Assembly (NCBI RefSeq): GCF_029227915.1
Contig: NC_079878.1
Span: forward strand, 21,477,501 to 21,541,500
Direction of reading: 5' to 3'
DNA from: Hydractinia symbiolongicarpus
Taxonomy: Eukaryota; Cnidaria; Hydrozoa; Anthoathecata; Hydractiniidae
Length of the DNA: 64,000 nucleotides
Under the pieces are notes generated by a model. It had not been told where the DNA came from and searched no databases. It saw only the letters and a list, made by a program, of their open reading frames with translations. This document shows, in pieces, positions 38,978 through 51,200 of this stretch. The stretch's first letter is position 1; each line of letters begins with the position of its first letter. Made by a program: the position numbers and the translations under genes.

Positions 38978-40132
38978 GGATCGTCTCAAAATGTTCGTAT
39001 TTTTTTCGTATAACTATACGAACACTGTGAAGTACTTCGTTTCGTTAAAAGAATGTCATACGAAGTGCTTCGTTTAAAAAAATATAAATAAAGTTTATAT
39101 GAAATTTTTTAATACATGATACAAACTTAAATGAAGTTTTTCTATCATACAAAATGAAATGATGCAAACTTTGAAAGAAGTAAATTGCTATACAATCTTG
39201 AAACGAACTTCAACAGTACCGGCGTAATTAGGCATAATTATTTCAATACGAAACCATAAACAAAAGAAGTAAAATATACGAGGTTGACTTCAATCTACAC
39301 AATCTACAATAACATTTTCATGATTTTTAAACGATCTACGGCGATCTCTTAGCTTCTACGATCCCGTTTTCATGGATTTTAAACAATCTACAGCAATTTT
39401 TTTTTCTAAAATCCTGTTTTCCTGAATTTTAAACGATCTACGTCGATCTTTGGCTTTCTACAATCCCGTTTTCATGATTTTTAAACGATCTATGGCGATC
39501 TTTTAGCTTCTACAATCCAGTTTTCATGAATTTTAAACAATCTACGGCAATCTTTTCGTTTTCTACGATCCCGTTTCCATGAATTTGAAACAATCTACGG
39601 CAATCTTTGGCTTTATGCAATGCCGTTTTCATGATTTTTAAACGATCTACGGCAATCTTTTAGCTTCTATGATCCCGTTTTCATGATTTTTAAACGATCT
39701 ACGGCAATCTTTTGGTTTTCTACTATCCCGGTTTAATGAATTTGAAACGATCTACGGCGATATTTTTCCTTTCCACGATGCCGTGGAGACGAGTCCTAAA
39801 AACCTTAGATAATAATTCCAATTAAAATAAACGAAGTTCGTATATCGAAACAATTGCAATTGTTGAAAAAATTTCAATATAAAGACTATAGATAATAGTC
39901 CAATTATAGCTAATAAACTTTGTATAAGCAAATTTTTATTCGAACTTCTTTGAAATGATACGAACTACATACAGACTTTATTTTAAATGATACAAACTTT
40001 ATACAAACTTTTAATTGTGATGATACGAAAAATTTCGTATTAAAAATAAAATGATACAAAAGATTTAATAAATCAATACAAAGTTTTTGATACGAATTAT
40101 ACGAACTACGTATAAACATTTTGAGACGATCC
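38978..40132. mobile_element. MITE, GGATCGTCTC family, copy 1 (1155 bp)
   Basis: The left end is GGATCGTCTCAAAATGTTCG at 38978. The right end is the inverse, AACATTTTGAGACGATCC, ending at 40132. Subterminal sequence is rich in TTCGTATAA and TACGAA motifs in inverted orientation. The middle (39310-39780) is a ~52-bp minisatellite. There is no transposase ORF. Confidence 0.75.
39310..39780 (+). repeat. ~52-bp minisatellite inside MITE copy 1
   Basis: About nine units of 50-52 bp carrying TTTTAAACGATCTACGGCGA and CTTCTACGATCCCGTTTTCA. The units are diverged by several substitutions each. MITE copy 2 lacks this array. Confidence 0.8.
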
Positions 40133-40339
40133 CTCTTAGCAAACTTACGACCAGTAACCATAGCAAGAATTTAAAAGAATTCTTGATAGAGAAATAGACA
40201 TTGGAACATTGTCGAAGAATGTTTAATTTAGTGGAAAAACAAAGATTCTAGTACATGAGGATTTCTATGACGTGTGGAGCTTGTATTGAAAAAAAACATG
40301 GCATATATCTGTTTTATTACATCAAACATATATATAACT

Positions 40340-40730
40340 ATACATGAAGGCACAAGAGACAATAACATTACTCACATCAGACAGGTGTCCAAAGGTTTGG
40401 AAAAGATTCTTGATCTTATCTCACTCTACAGCTTACACACACATCACATTCACTGTTGAGCATGAACAAGATGTCAGCATTGCCTTGCTTGACATGTTGG
40501 CGAAACGCAAGAATGGTACCATTTCAGTGCCAGTGTATGGTAAGCCTACTAACATTGGCCAGTACCTTAACTACAATTTAAACCATCAAAAATCTTTCAA
40601 ATATCTTATTATATATTGAATCATGCCAATAATGCTATCAGTGACAAAAAGGAAAACAAACAAGAGATTACACATGTGAAGAATGAGTACAATTTGAAAA
40701 GTTCTCATGCAAGCCAACCAAGACAATAGT
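40340..40730 (+). pseudogene. Penelope-like retroelement relic (C-terminal part of reverse transcriptase)
   Basis: Plus-strand reading gives FTVEHEQDVSIALLDML, then VYGKPTNIGQYLNYNLNHQ. These match the region of Penelope-like RTs that reads F(T)xExE...LDxxxxR..G...VYRKPTxTxxYLxxxSxHP. After a stop/frameshift near 40617, a second frame gives NAISDKKENKQEITHVKNEY, equivalent to the stretch after the HP motif. The YxDD catalytic region and the GIY-YIG nuclease were not found, so this is a dead fragment of about 390 bp. Confidence 0.65.
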
Positions 40731-43111
40731 GAAACATAGGAGAAAGTCACTGCATCAGCTTTGTTGTAGACTGTTTAAACAGCATAAAAATGGGATCACA
40801 AAAAGAAAAACATTGCTGAAGATCATTTAAAAAGCATAAAAACGTCTTAGAAATTAAATCATCACTGTATTTCATTTAAAAAACATCAACATATAGGTTC
40901 GTAGAAAAACAAAATATGAAAACTTGCCTTTTTATACAATATTCAACTTTGCCATCTAGAAGTTGTGCACAATGAATAAAAAAGGAAACATTTGTCATGC
41001 TCTAAGTAATTATGAACATCATGATTTAAAGAAATGAACAAAATATTTCTATTTTAAACACACCAATTAATTACGAACATAGCGAACCATTGCGATCTTA
41101 AAATCGTTATGCTATTGTGAAATTTTCCTGATCAGTGCTTAAAAATTTAGATGTCCTGATTTCAGTACTGTAGGCAAAACAAAAACAAAAAAATTCATGC
41201 AATGAGTTCAAGAAGATATGCATGTAGTGAGAAATGAAGATGTGAAGAATAATAAAGTTGCAGAACAAAGCTGGAATATCATACAATTGGAATGAGAAGA
41301 AAATTGACAGAGAATTTGGAACAACAGCTTAGAAGATAAAGGAAACTTCGTAGAACATGGGAAACAAATAAACAGCATCCCTTAATAACTTCCTAAGATT
41401 TGATGCTAGCCCTACAAAAAAATAGTCATTTCAAGCAAGGACCAGAAAATGTTTAGATCCTAATCTAGCACTATTACCTTGTCTAGTGAACAAATAACTT
41501 TACAGGTTTGAGTGCACACGCGTTGTGTATATGTATGGCAACAAAACAGATACAATGACAGATGTGTGCACAACCAAATAAAATCAATGTTACAAATAAA
41601 TAAGAATAAGGACTTTAAAATTTGAAAATCTTGGTAGATGTCCTGTATGCAGATTTTATTTAGGTGCGTATTTGGGTCTGTTTTATTCGAGTTGCTCAAG
41701 AAGACACTAGCAATCTCAAAATGCTCATCAAATAAAAAATTGTGATCTCAAAATTAAAAGTTTTTCATATTTTTATCCGGGTCTATATCATGGATGTGAC
41801 AAAAAATTCAAAAATCACAATGCACACACGTTTAGTCCACCATAATTACTCCTCGCTATCCACAGAAGAGGAAGAAGGCTGACTATGCCAAAGATGTTTA
41901 TTGATATATGTTCGAGACTGTGAGCAGCATCATTCCCAGTACGTTCTGTGAAAAAGGTTTACATAACAAAAAGTTAGGTTGAAGCTTGTGTGCAAGATTG
42001 TTGCTATTTTTATTATGACACAGATCTTTTTTCAAAATCACCTTTACTATGACATTCATCTTCACAAAAAAATTTGCTATCGATTTATTTACAGTTAATT
42101 CGTTCCTCCACACTGTTTCGAATTTCTAAAAAATTGAAGACAGGCCAGGTCTGACTATAAATGCAGTGTCTATAGGAGAGGACTAAAGAGGACAAAAAAT
42201 GTATGGAGGATAATAAATCATGAATTCTCTAAATATAACCTATTACAAATATAGCTAAAGTAATGAGCAATACAAATACCTTATACCCTCATAAATTCTG
42301 ATAACTAGCTAGCTGTGTATATATATAACATAACATTACACTGAGCTGAATATTATATCTTGATGTCTGGGTCATAATTATTTAGCTACAGTAGTCATTA
42401 TGGACACAACTATCCAGTTAAAAATATCCCCAATCATACAACAAGCAAGTTTCAAACTACTTTGAAAAATGCATTTGCCATACGATCTTGTCAATGACAA
42501 AAATCAAAGGTCTTCCTGCACCAAGAGTTGCCAAGTAGTGTCGTTTTTGCTATCCACAACAAACTTGGAATGCATAACTTGATTTAATCTCAGCTAGCTA
42601 TACACAACAAAGCCATAAAAAGTTGCAGCAGTTCAGCTTTTTCACTTTATTAAAGTTAGTTTACGTTTAATACAAAGTGTTGATGTATGCAAGCACCTTT
42701 AACGCCATGTTGCAAGTTGGTCCTGACCTCAATTGACAGGGCAGCATGTCAAAAGATGGGCCACCCTGTCTTGGTCCACGGTACCTTTAGACAGGCCATG
42801 TTCTAAGTTGGGTCAGAATGCAACTATGTCAAATTTTTGATATAAACTTCTTTTGAATCTGTTTGTTATCATGTTTTTCTTGGTTTTTGATAACAACACT
42901 GTAGAAATCTGTCTGTCAGTCCGTCTGTCACGCAGAATCGTAGCTTAGCTGCTCAAGTAGCGAGACGCACGCAATGCGGTATAAAAAGGACTGGCAAACC
43001 CGTGGATTTTTCCACGGGACACCAACTAGTAATTAAAAAAAAAGAACAATTTACCACATGGTTCTAAATGTTATGCTTACAGAAAACTCACATGACTTGC
43101 CTCTGCTTTAG

Positions 43112-43597
43112 GGATCGTCTCAAAATGTTTGTACGTAGTTCGTATAATTCGTATAACAACCTCGTATCGATATTGTATATTTTATTTCTTTTATTTCTGG
43201 TATTATGTCCAATTACGCCGGTACTTTTGAAGTTTGTTTTAGGTTCATATAGCAATTTACTTAGTTTAAAGTTTTTATCATTTCTTTTCGTATTTCAAAA
43301 GTTTAATTTTTTTGTTTCTGGTTTCGTATTGACATAATTATGCACAATTACGCTGGTACTTTTGAAGTTCGTTTTAAGATCGTATAGCAATTTACTGTGT
43401 TCAAAGTTTTTATATATCATTTAATTTTGTATGATAAAAAAACTCTGTTTAAGTTCGTATCATGTACTAAAAAAGTTTGTATATATTTTTTTACTTTAAA
43501 CGAAGCACTTCGTATGGCATTCGTTTAACGAAACGAAGTACTTTGTAGCGTTCGTATAATTACACAAAAAAAACATACAAACATTTTGTGAGGATCC
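43112..43597. mobile_element. MITE, GGATCGTCTC family, copy 2 (486 bp)
   Basis: The left end GGATCGTCTCAAAATGTTTG at 43112 is near-identical to that of the copy at 38978. The right end, ACATTTTGTGAGGATCC, is more diverged. It shares the TTCGTATAAT / CGAAGTACTT subterminal motifs and GTACTTTTGAAGTTYGTTTT with copy 1, in inverted orientation. It lacks the minisatellite core. Confidence 0.7.
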
Positions 43598-43600
43598 CTG

Positions 43601-43750
43601 AGAACAGGTTGGATTGCATATGGCAGCAAACTTACTTTGGAAACTTTAGCTGACCAATTCAGGCACAACATAAAATATTTTGTCAATGGCCCAAAAACCA
43701 TAACAAAAAAACTCAAAGCTGACCGCTATGCAGTCAGGAAAAAATTTTAA
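43601..43750 (+). other. Unrecognised 49-codon open segment abutting MITE copy 2
   Basis: Starting right at the MITE edge, a frame reads GWIAYGSKLTLETLADQF, then a KKLKADRY segment, and stops at 43748-43750. The composition is protein-like, with an acceptor-like AGAACAG at its start. No family was recognised. It may be the last exon or remnant of something interrupted by the MITE, or chance. Confidence 0.2.
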
Positions 43751-44863
43751 ATATGCTGTTACAGTATAATTAGTATGCTACCTTAAATAAGTAAATCACA
43801 GTGTAATTATACTGTGTTATATTTTAAATCCTATATTCTTGGATCCAGGTTAACATTATCAAATTAAAAAAAAAACAAGGAAACTCTTGAGAAAAATGAG
43901 TGGCATATTTGGATTTATCTAAAAAATTATATAACATAGGAAATTTAGAAAAAGATTATTAGAACAGGATTTATTGTTATTTAAAGTTTTTAAATTTTAT
44001 TAGAGTTTGACCATAATATTTAAACGCAGCGAAAACTTTCACTGCAGTAAATTTGTGTGGTCATTTCTTCATAAAACATCAAAAGTTTGGCTACTAATAG
44101 ACACAGTTGTACTTAGTGTATAAACTTGAAAATTTGCATATTTCCACAAATTTTGGTGCTGAATTTAACTATGTTGGTCATTCTTGTTGAAAATAATCAG
44201 AAAATTTTAAGCATGTTAACCCGAATCCGAGAATATTATAAAATAAAATATAACACAGTATAGTTACACTATTATTATTCCCTGGTCACATCATCTTTTG
44301 TATTTTAATAGAAGGAGTAACATAAAATTTAGCTTTTTTGATAAAACTATGTTTATTTTAGTGAAGGGTTTATAAGCACATTTTAAGTCAAGGTATAACT
44401 TAATTTGCCTGCAAACTAAGCAGGGAAGCTTTCACGTAAATACACATGTTCCCTTCATCAATCTTTATTAGCCCTAAATAATAGTAGTTGGTCACACATC
44501 CTTGGTTCACAGCACTAAGATGCGAATTTCAACTAAAGCGTGGAATTTTGGAATATTTTGCTTTTAACAGTTTAAATAGCAATGTTCCACTTAAAAGTAG
44601 GATGTTAATAGCTAGACGTCTAATTAAGAGTTTATTTATGTTGTAAAAACATGTTTCAAAATTTTCTGCTTAATTAGCTCAACCTAAATATATCTATAAA
44701 TATTAGCTAGCTATCTATAGCTATGCTTAAAAAATAATAGCTTCCCTCTCTTTCTGCAGGTTTGACTATGAGAAGTTCCGTTTTTCTCCACCATCAAAAG
44801 TGGTACAACATGAAACTCGGATAGGAGAATTTTACAACTATTAAAACATGAAATTAAACCTAC

Positions 44864-44974
44864 CAAACACTTCCAAGAACTCGTTTCTATTTCACTCTTC
44901 AACAAAGAAGTCACTGCTCTTTCTTCTCTTGCTACGGTTTGGTTTGTTTTGGCTTTGGTCATCCTAGTGCGCAT
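44864..44974 (-). CDS. Putative orphan 5' coding exon, 37 codons
   Basis: ATG at 44974-44972 opens a basic, polar peptide beginning MRTRMTKAKTNQTVAREE and ending in ETSSWKCL, followed by a good donor (GTAGGT) in phase 0. It sits 276 bp from, and divergent to, the SLC7A6OS start, as in bidirectional promoters. I could not find a following exon in phase, and the MAP3K start exon requires phase 2. It may be the first exon of a small unrecognised gene or an alternative first exon reaching into 33-44 kb. Confidence 0.3.
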
Positions 44975-45250
44975 GCTTGACGTTCGTCGTTTTTCTTTAG
45001 CCGGCGGCCAAATTTTTTCTAGAGTTGTAAGCGAGAGGCAGCGAGATTTAAATGCAAAAAATTGCCTTTAATAACGCTTATAATGCAATAAACAAAATAA
45101 CAAACCTCCCTTGCCTAATTTATACATAATTAATGCTTTTCAGCACCCTTAAATTAAAACCAACGAGGCACAGGGGGTTTAAATGCATTACGTCATTGTA
45201 TGTAAATTTAAGCTGAATCAGCAAAAAAACACAAACATTCCATTTTCAAA
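44975..45250. promoter_or_regulatory. Compact putative bidirectional promoter
   Basis: 276 bp between the SLC7A6OS ATG and the divergent ATG at 44974. It includes a GC-rich patch (CCGGCGGCC near 45001) in otherwise AT-rich sequence. No TATA box is obvious. Confidence 0.35.
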
Positions 45251-48200
45251 ATGGCGGAATACCGCGAAGCTAACAAAGTTACGAGCGAGGCTTCTGCAAG
45301 TCAGGACACTGTTGCAACGACAGTACTTCGAGTAAAACGCAAAAGAGATGAAGATCCATTTAATGCTCTTCGTAAGAAAATCGTAACACTTTTTCTGTCT
45401 TGTGGCCACAGAGCAATTTTGAGGCCTTTTTTTAATGACGTCCCACAAATGATTTTCTTTTTTTTTTTACCATCTATAGCTAACCGATTAGGTGCTTACC
45501 CTGACTGCCTAGTCACGTTCTATAGACGTGAAGACAGCATTGTCAGAAAGTAAGAATGTAGCATCTTTAAGAAATACACCTTTACGATAATTCGGGAAAA
45601 CTAACACTCCATCGCAGTTTATTTTGCGATCAGAGGAGGTAAACATCACACTTTCATAAGAGTTTATTAAGGAGAAAACACGTTTTTTGTGATAACTTTT
45701 TTTGCCACTTTTTGTTTTAAATGGAAAGTACACATAAGTTGTATCTTATTATTATCAACATTTCCTGAAAATTTGAAAGAAATTGATTCAACAGGAGTTA
45801 AAAAACTGGAGAAAACACGCTTTCGCCTCTAACAAACTCTCATAAAAACACGATTTTTACCTCCTTTTTTCTGATATTGTAAAACGACAATCGGATTATT
45901 AATTGAAGGTGTATTATTTCAGATGCAAACAGGAATGTGAGAAAGCAATGACAAATATCTTCAGTAAAGAAGCAGTTAAAGATCTTTGTAGACAGTTCTT
46001 CCCTAAATAATATATTTTTTTATTTTGAAAAACATTGAGTGTTTAAAATTGCTTTCCTTAATTTTAAAATAGCCACACTGATGATTATTTAAATTGAAGT
46101 TAAATGTTTATTTTAACCGGTACCGTCGCTTTAGTTAAAAAACCAATACGGTCTCTTTAAGTTTGACTATAATATGCTGCACACGCCACAGCACTTTCTT
46201 TTCAAAATGGCTCTCATTGTGGAAGGTCATTATGCTCTTTTTTACTACTCAACTTACTTGTCTGATTACTTATCTTCTTAAAAAAAACTTTTAACCAGCA
46301 CTCTAAGTATCTCCTTCAAATAAACAGTACTCCAATACCTTTCCAATAAACTAAGTCTCTTACGGAAAAAAACGGTGCTCTATTATTTCTCAAAAAACAA
46401 AACAAAAAACTTGGAACTCTAATTCTACTGACTCTACAAAAAAACTTGGCACTTTATCTCTGCTAAAAACGGTGCACATGTCTAAAACCTGCACTCTACA
46501 GTACAGTCCAGATGTAAGCGTACGCGTACGCTCAACTTGCAAAAATAATTGCTTTCATTAAAAAAACAATAGGATAGCGAGTTCCTTTCAAATTGCGCGA
46601 AAATAATTGCTTCGTGTTAAGAACAAAAGCATAGCAAGAAACATTGTTTAAAAACAATACTCTGCCCAAGAAAAAATTAAACGCGATCTAAAAAAAAACA
46701 TTTCTATCGCCGTTTTTCGTTTTTAAACTTTTAAAATGCGATCTAAAAAAAACATTTCTATCGCCGTTTTTCGTTTTTAAACTTTTAAAATGCGATCTAA
46801 AAAACATTTCTATCGCCGTTTTCCGTTTTTTAAACTTTTTAATGCGATCTAAAAAAACATTTCTATCTCTGTTTTCGTTTTAAAACTTTTAAAATGCGAT
46901 CTAAAAAACATCTCTATCGCCGTTTTTCGTTTTTAAACTTTTAAAATGCGATCTAAAAAAACATTTCTATCACCGTTTTTCGATTTTAAACTTTTAAAAT
47001 GCGATCTAAAAAAACATTTCTATCGCCGTTTTTAGTTTTTAAACTTTTAAAATGCGATCTAAAAAAACATTTCTATCGCCGTTTTTCGTTTTAAAACTTT
47101 TAAAATGCAATCTAAAAAAACATTTCTATTGCCGTTTTTCGTTTTTAAACTTTTAAAATGCGATCTAAAAAAGCATTTCTATCGCCGTTTTTCGTTTTTT
47201 AAAGTTTTAAAATGCAATCTAAAAAAACATTTCTATTAAAATTAAAGTTTCAATCTTTGTTGAAATATAATAATTTCTATCGCTTAAAAGCTTTATTTAA
47301 CCCGCACAACCAACAATGCCTTCTCGCTAGTTTATTTAGTTTCCACGCAAAACATTTGTTTAATAAAAATATTAAACAATGGCTCTTCGTGTCACATTGA
47401 TAGCGTTGATAACATTAACAATTATGCTATTGGGAATAGTTATGTTAACACTATTTAACAATAGTTACGTACAGTTATAATAAGCTATTTTTTCTTTGAT
47501 AATCTTTTGTTTATTACGCGCAAGTTAATGACTTACAAGACTCGCAAGATAATTAATAAGAACAAAAGACAAACAACTACCGCCTCCGAGAAAAAGGTGT
47601 GAAACTTGAGCGTACGCGTACGCTTACATCTGGACTGTACTGTAAGTATCTCTGAAATAAACGGTGCTCTAAGACTAATAAATCTCTTAGGAAAAAAAAC
47701 GGTACTCTATCCCTGAAAAAAAACGTGTTTTAACCCTATTTGGTTTGGGGGTTTTCGAACTTAGTATGGGGGGCACGGAAACCGAACTTTTTATAGGGCT
47801 CTTCAAATTGAATCAAACTTGGCACACTTATAGTACGTCATAAAAGGAACAAAATGGCATCAATAAATTTTTGCTTGCATCAGCACATTTTCTGTGACGT
47901 CATCAGAAGCTTGAAATTTGTTAAAAATTCCACTATTTGCTTAAAATTTAATTACTTTTGTTCCAGAGCGAATTTTTGCATTCTGTTTGAAGTTTCTGAA
48001 AGCTAAATAAAAGTTATTTAACATATTTTCCGGTTTATATGTGGATCGCATAAAAAAGTGCCAAAAATCGCCCGAAAATTTTTTTTGACTTTCGGGTAAC
48101 ATCCAACAAAATGGGGAAATCGGATTAATCACATATGCTTGCATCAGCACATTTTCTGTGACGTCATCAGAAGCTTGAAATTTGTTAAAAATTCCACTAT

Positions 48201-51200
48201 TTGCTTAAAATTTAATTACTTTTGTTCCAGGGCGAATTTTTGCATTCTGTTTGAAGTTTCTGAAAGCTAAATAAAAGTTATTTAACATATTTTCCGGTTT
48301 ATATGTGGATCGCATAAAAAAGTATCAAAAATCGCCCGAAAATTTTTTTTGACTTTCGGGTAACATCCAAAAAAAATAGGGAAATCGGATTAATCACATA
48401 TCCAAATTATACACATTAAAACAAAGTTGTGTTGCAATTTTCAACTTCTAAGAATAATTCTAACAGGAGTTATTAAATTTTCCCCATTATAAGGATTTCA
48501 TAGAGATTTTTAGGGGTAGTTTTGAGTAATGGCCAATATCAAAGCCTCTGAAAGGTATGGGACCTAAAAATTTGGCATGCAAATGTCTAATAGATAAATA
48601 ATGAAACTCAGTAAGTTTCATAGCCATATAACATAGCAATAACAAGTTAAAAAATTAATTAAAAAAACCGTCAGGGGGAATCTGCCCTAATCAGGTCTAA
48701 AATTACTGATGAAAGAAAATGTCTAAATTTGCTAGAAATATGACATAATTCATGCAGCATAATTAAATCTGAAATTCTTCAAATGTGAATATCTTGAGAA
48801 CGAAAAGAGCTTTTTATAAAGTTTAAAAAGACTTGTTAACTAACTTTTTAAGCTCTATAGTATAAGTCCAACATCATTTTATACCTCAGGTTCCCTTTAA
48901 GCCATTTAGAGCCTAAAAAACTGGTACTGGTGCAATAGCCACATCCTTATTTTAAACATAACCCAGTAACTAATGTACTGAAGTTGCATTTATGTTTTTG
49001 CAGTCACCAGTTCAAAGTATAAAGTATGAAGGTAGTTAGGGCAACATTGCTGAATTCTCATGGCTTTTTTTGATAGGAATTAATGCAGCTGTGAAATAAT
49101 CATAATTCAAAAAAAATTTGTTTCTGATTTTTTAGATACTTTTAGTGTTAACGATATATATTTTTTACTTAGGTTTTTCTTTTCTTTTTTAGTTGTTCAT
49201 CATAGTCTAAGCAAAAAGAAAAGGCACGATGCTGACAACAACCATAGTATGCCTATTCCTATGCCTTTTTTTACCTTATAGCTAAAGACCATAATTTCTT
49301 ATTTTCATAGAAAATGCATGTTTGCCTAGCATATTACGATGTTGCCTAATAAGGATTGTATGCGTAGCATGATATAAAGTTAATTAGGTGCCAAAACCTG
49401 ACTTATAAGGTCAGTTGATATTTCACCTGCAAGATTTCTGATTAATCAACAAGTCAACCTTTCATTACCCATATATGGATAATAGAAACCAACAATTTTC
49501 TCTCCCTCCCACCAGATAGCTATATGTACCGTAGTGCTTTATATGCCCTAGTGCTCTAGATCTTTATGTGGCAAAGAATATTAATATGTTATGAGGCACT
49601 TTTTGGAAAAGGATGAAACCGTCCACAGTTATATATTTACTTTTTTTTACATTTTTAGTCTTTTAGAATAAATTGTTAAATAAGTTGTTGTCAATCCCTA
49701 AATTGGTTTTATTACTATTAGAGCGCATTATTAACTTTAAAATAAGGTCAAGTTAAGCAGGTATATATGCATTTTGAAATTGTCAAGTCCATGGTAAACT
49801 AAACCCAAGGCAGAAGCTAGATAATGAAGATGAAGGTATGCCTTACCTACATGCTAGGCATGTAAGCACAAAAAGCCCCAAGGTACTATGGTACATAAAG
49901 CATGTAAGTGCGTAAAGCTTTGGACACGCAAAGCACATATTTATTAGACCCTTCAAAATTTGATTAAATTCTTCTAATGAAAAGCTGCAATAATAAAAGT
50001 GTATAGCTAACTGCAGTTTTGCATGGAAAAAAGGAGGCTAGCTAGCACTACCTCCACTAAAAAGAAACAATACGCAGACACGTATGGCACATCATTTTCA
50101 AAATCATGCGAATCAGTAACTTCCCTGGTAGCTACAAGTTTATAGTAACTAAGGAACTTTTCAGTTTACTTCTAAACTGATTAGACAAATTTGACAGTCA
50201 AATTTATTGTTATTAAAATAGTTTAAATGTAAATTTGTGCCATTTAGCTCTTCTCAGCATAGGGTTAAAGTAGTTTTAACCAATTTTCTCAAAACTTTGA
50301 CTGGAATATGCTAATATTTAAGTTACTTGCTTATTACTGTTGAAATTTAAGTATTATATAATATGGTGATATTTTCTGTAGACGAAAACAGCTTGTTTCG
50401 GTTTGCTGGCACAATTGATGAAACTCAGATAAAATCAACTGCAGATGTTGTGGTAAGTACTGTTACAGTTTTAAAAAAATCTTTATAATGTGTAGATGAC
50501 TGATAAAAGTTTGAAATTGATTCTGTCATAGTAGAAAGGCTAGACATTGCAGGAAATGGAGCAGATTTGTTGAAATGTGGAAGTTCAGATCTTCAAACCT
50601 TAAAATTAAGTGTTTTAGAGAGATGAGTCATTAAAAGGATGGTCATTCAGGCTAATTTATATTAAAGATCTCAACATATTCGTTCAACATGGAACTTGTC
50701 ATTGTTGCGAATTGTAAAACTATGCCTAAAAACATACTCTGATCTTTTTTGTCAAGTTATATTTTTCGTATCTCATTAACGTTAAGCCGAGAATGATGAT
50801 GATGATGATGATTCAGCGACGTGTCCGCGAATCAATGAAGACGGTACGACAAATCGTTTCCCTTGGATAATATGTCAAATTATAGTAATTTTACTAACAA
50901 TCTTATTGCACTATGGAGTATAGGTATTGTCACTAACTTAGGACGATTATAAAATGGTTCTAGACTTATTTATCGGTTTAAAGCTAATTGTTAACGCAAA
51001 ATATACTTCACAGAAATAAAAAACATTTTGATTGTTTCCGTCAGCTTCAAACCACGGTAACAGGGATCGTTTCCTTAGACTGCACAATTTTCCAGCCTTG
51101 TATCTTAGAAATTCAGAAAAAAAACTTTTTTTATGTTTTCTTAAAATTCCTTGGTTTAAAAGAGTCAGAATAAATTACTTTTGTCTTTACGTCTTTGTTA

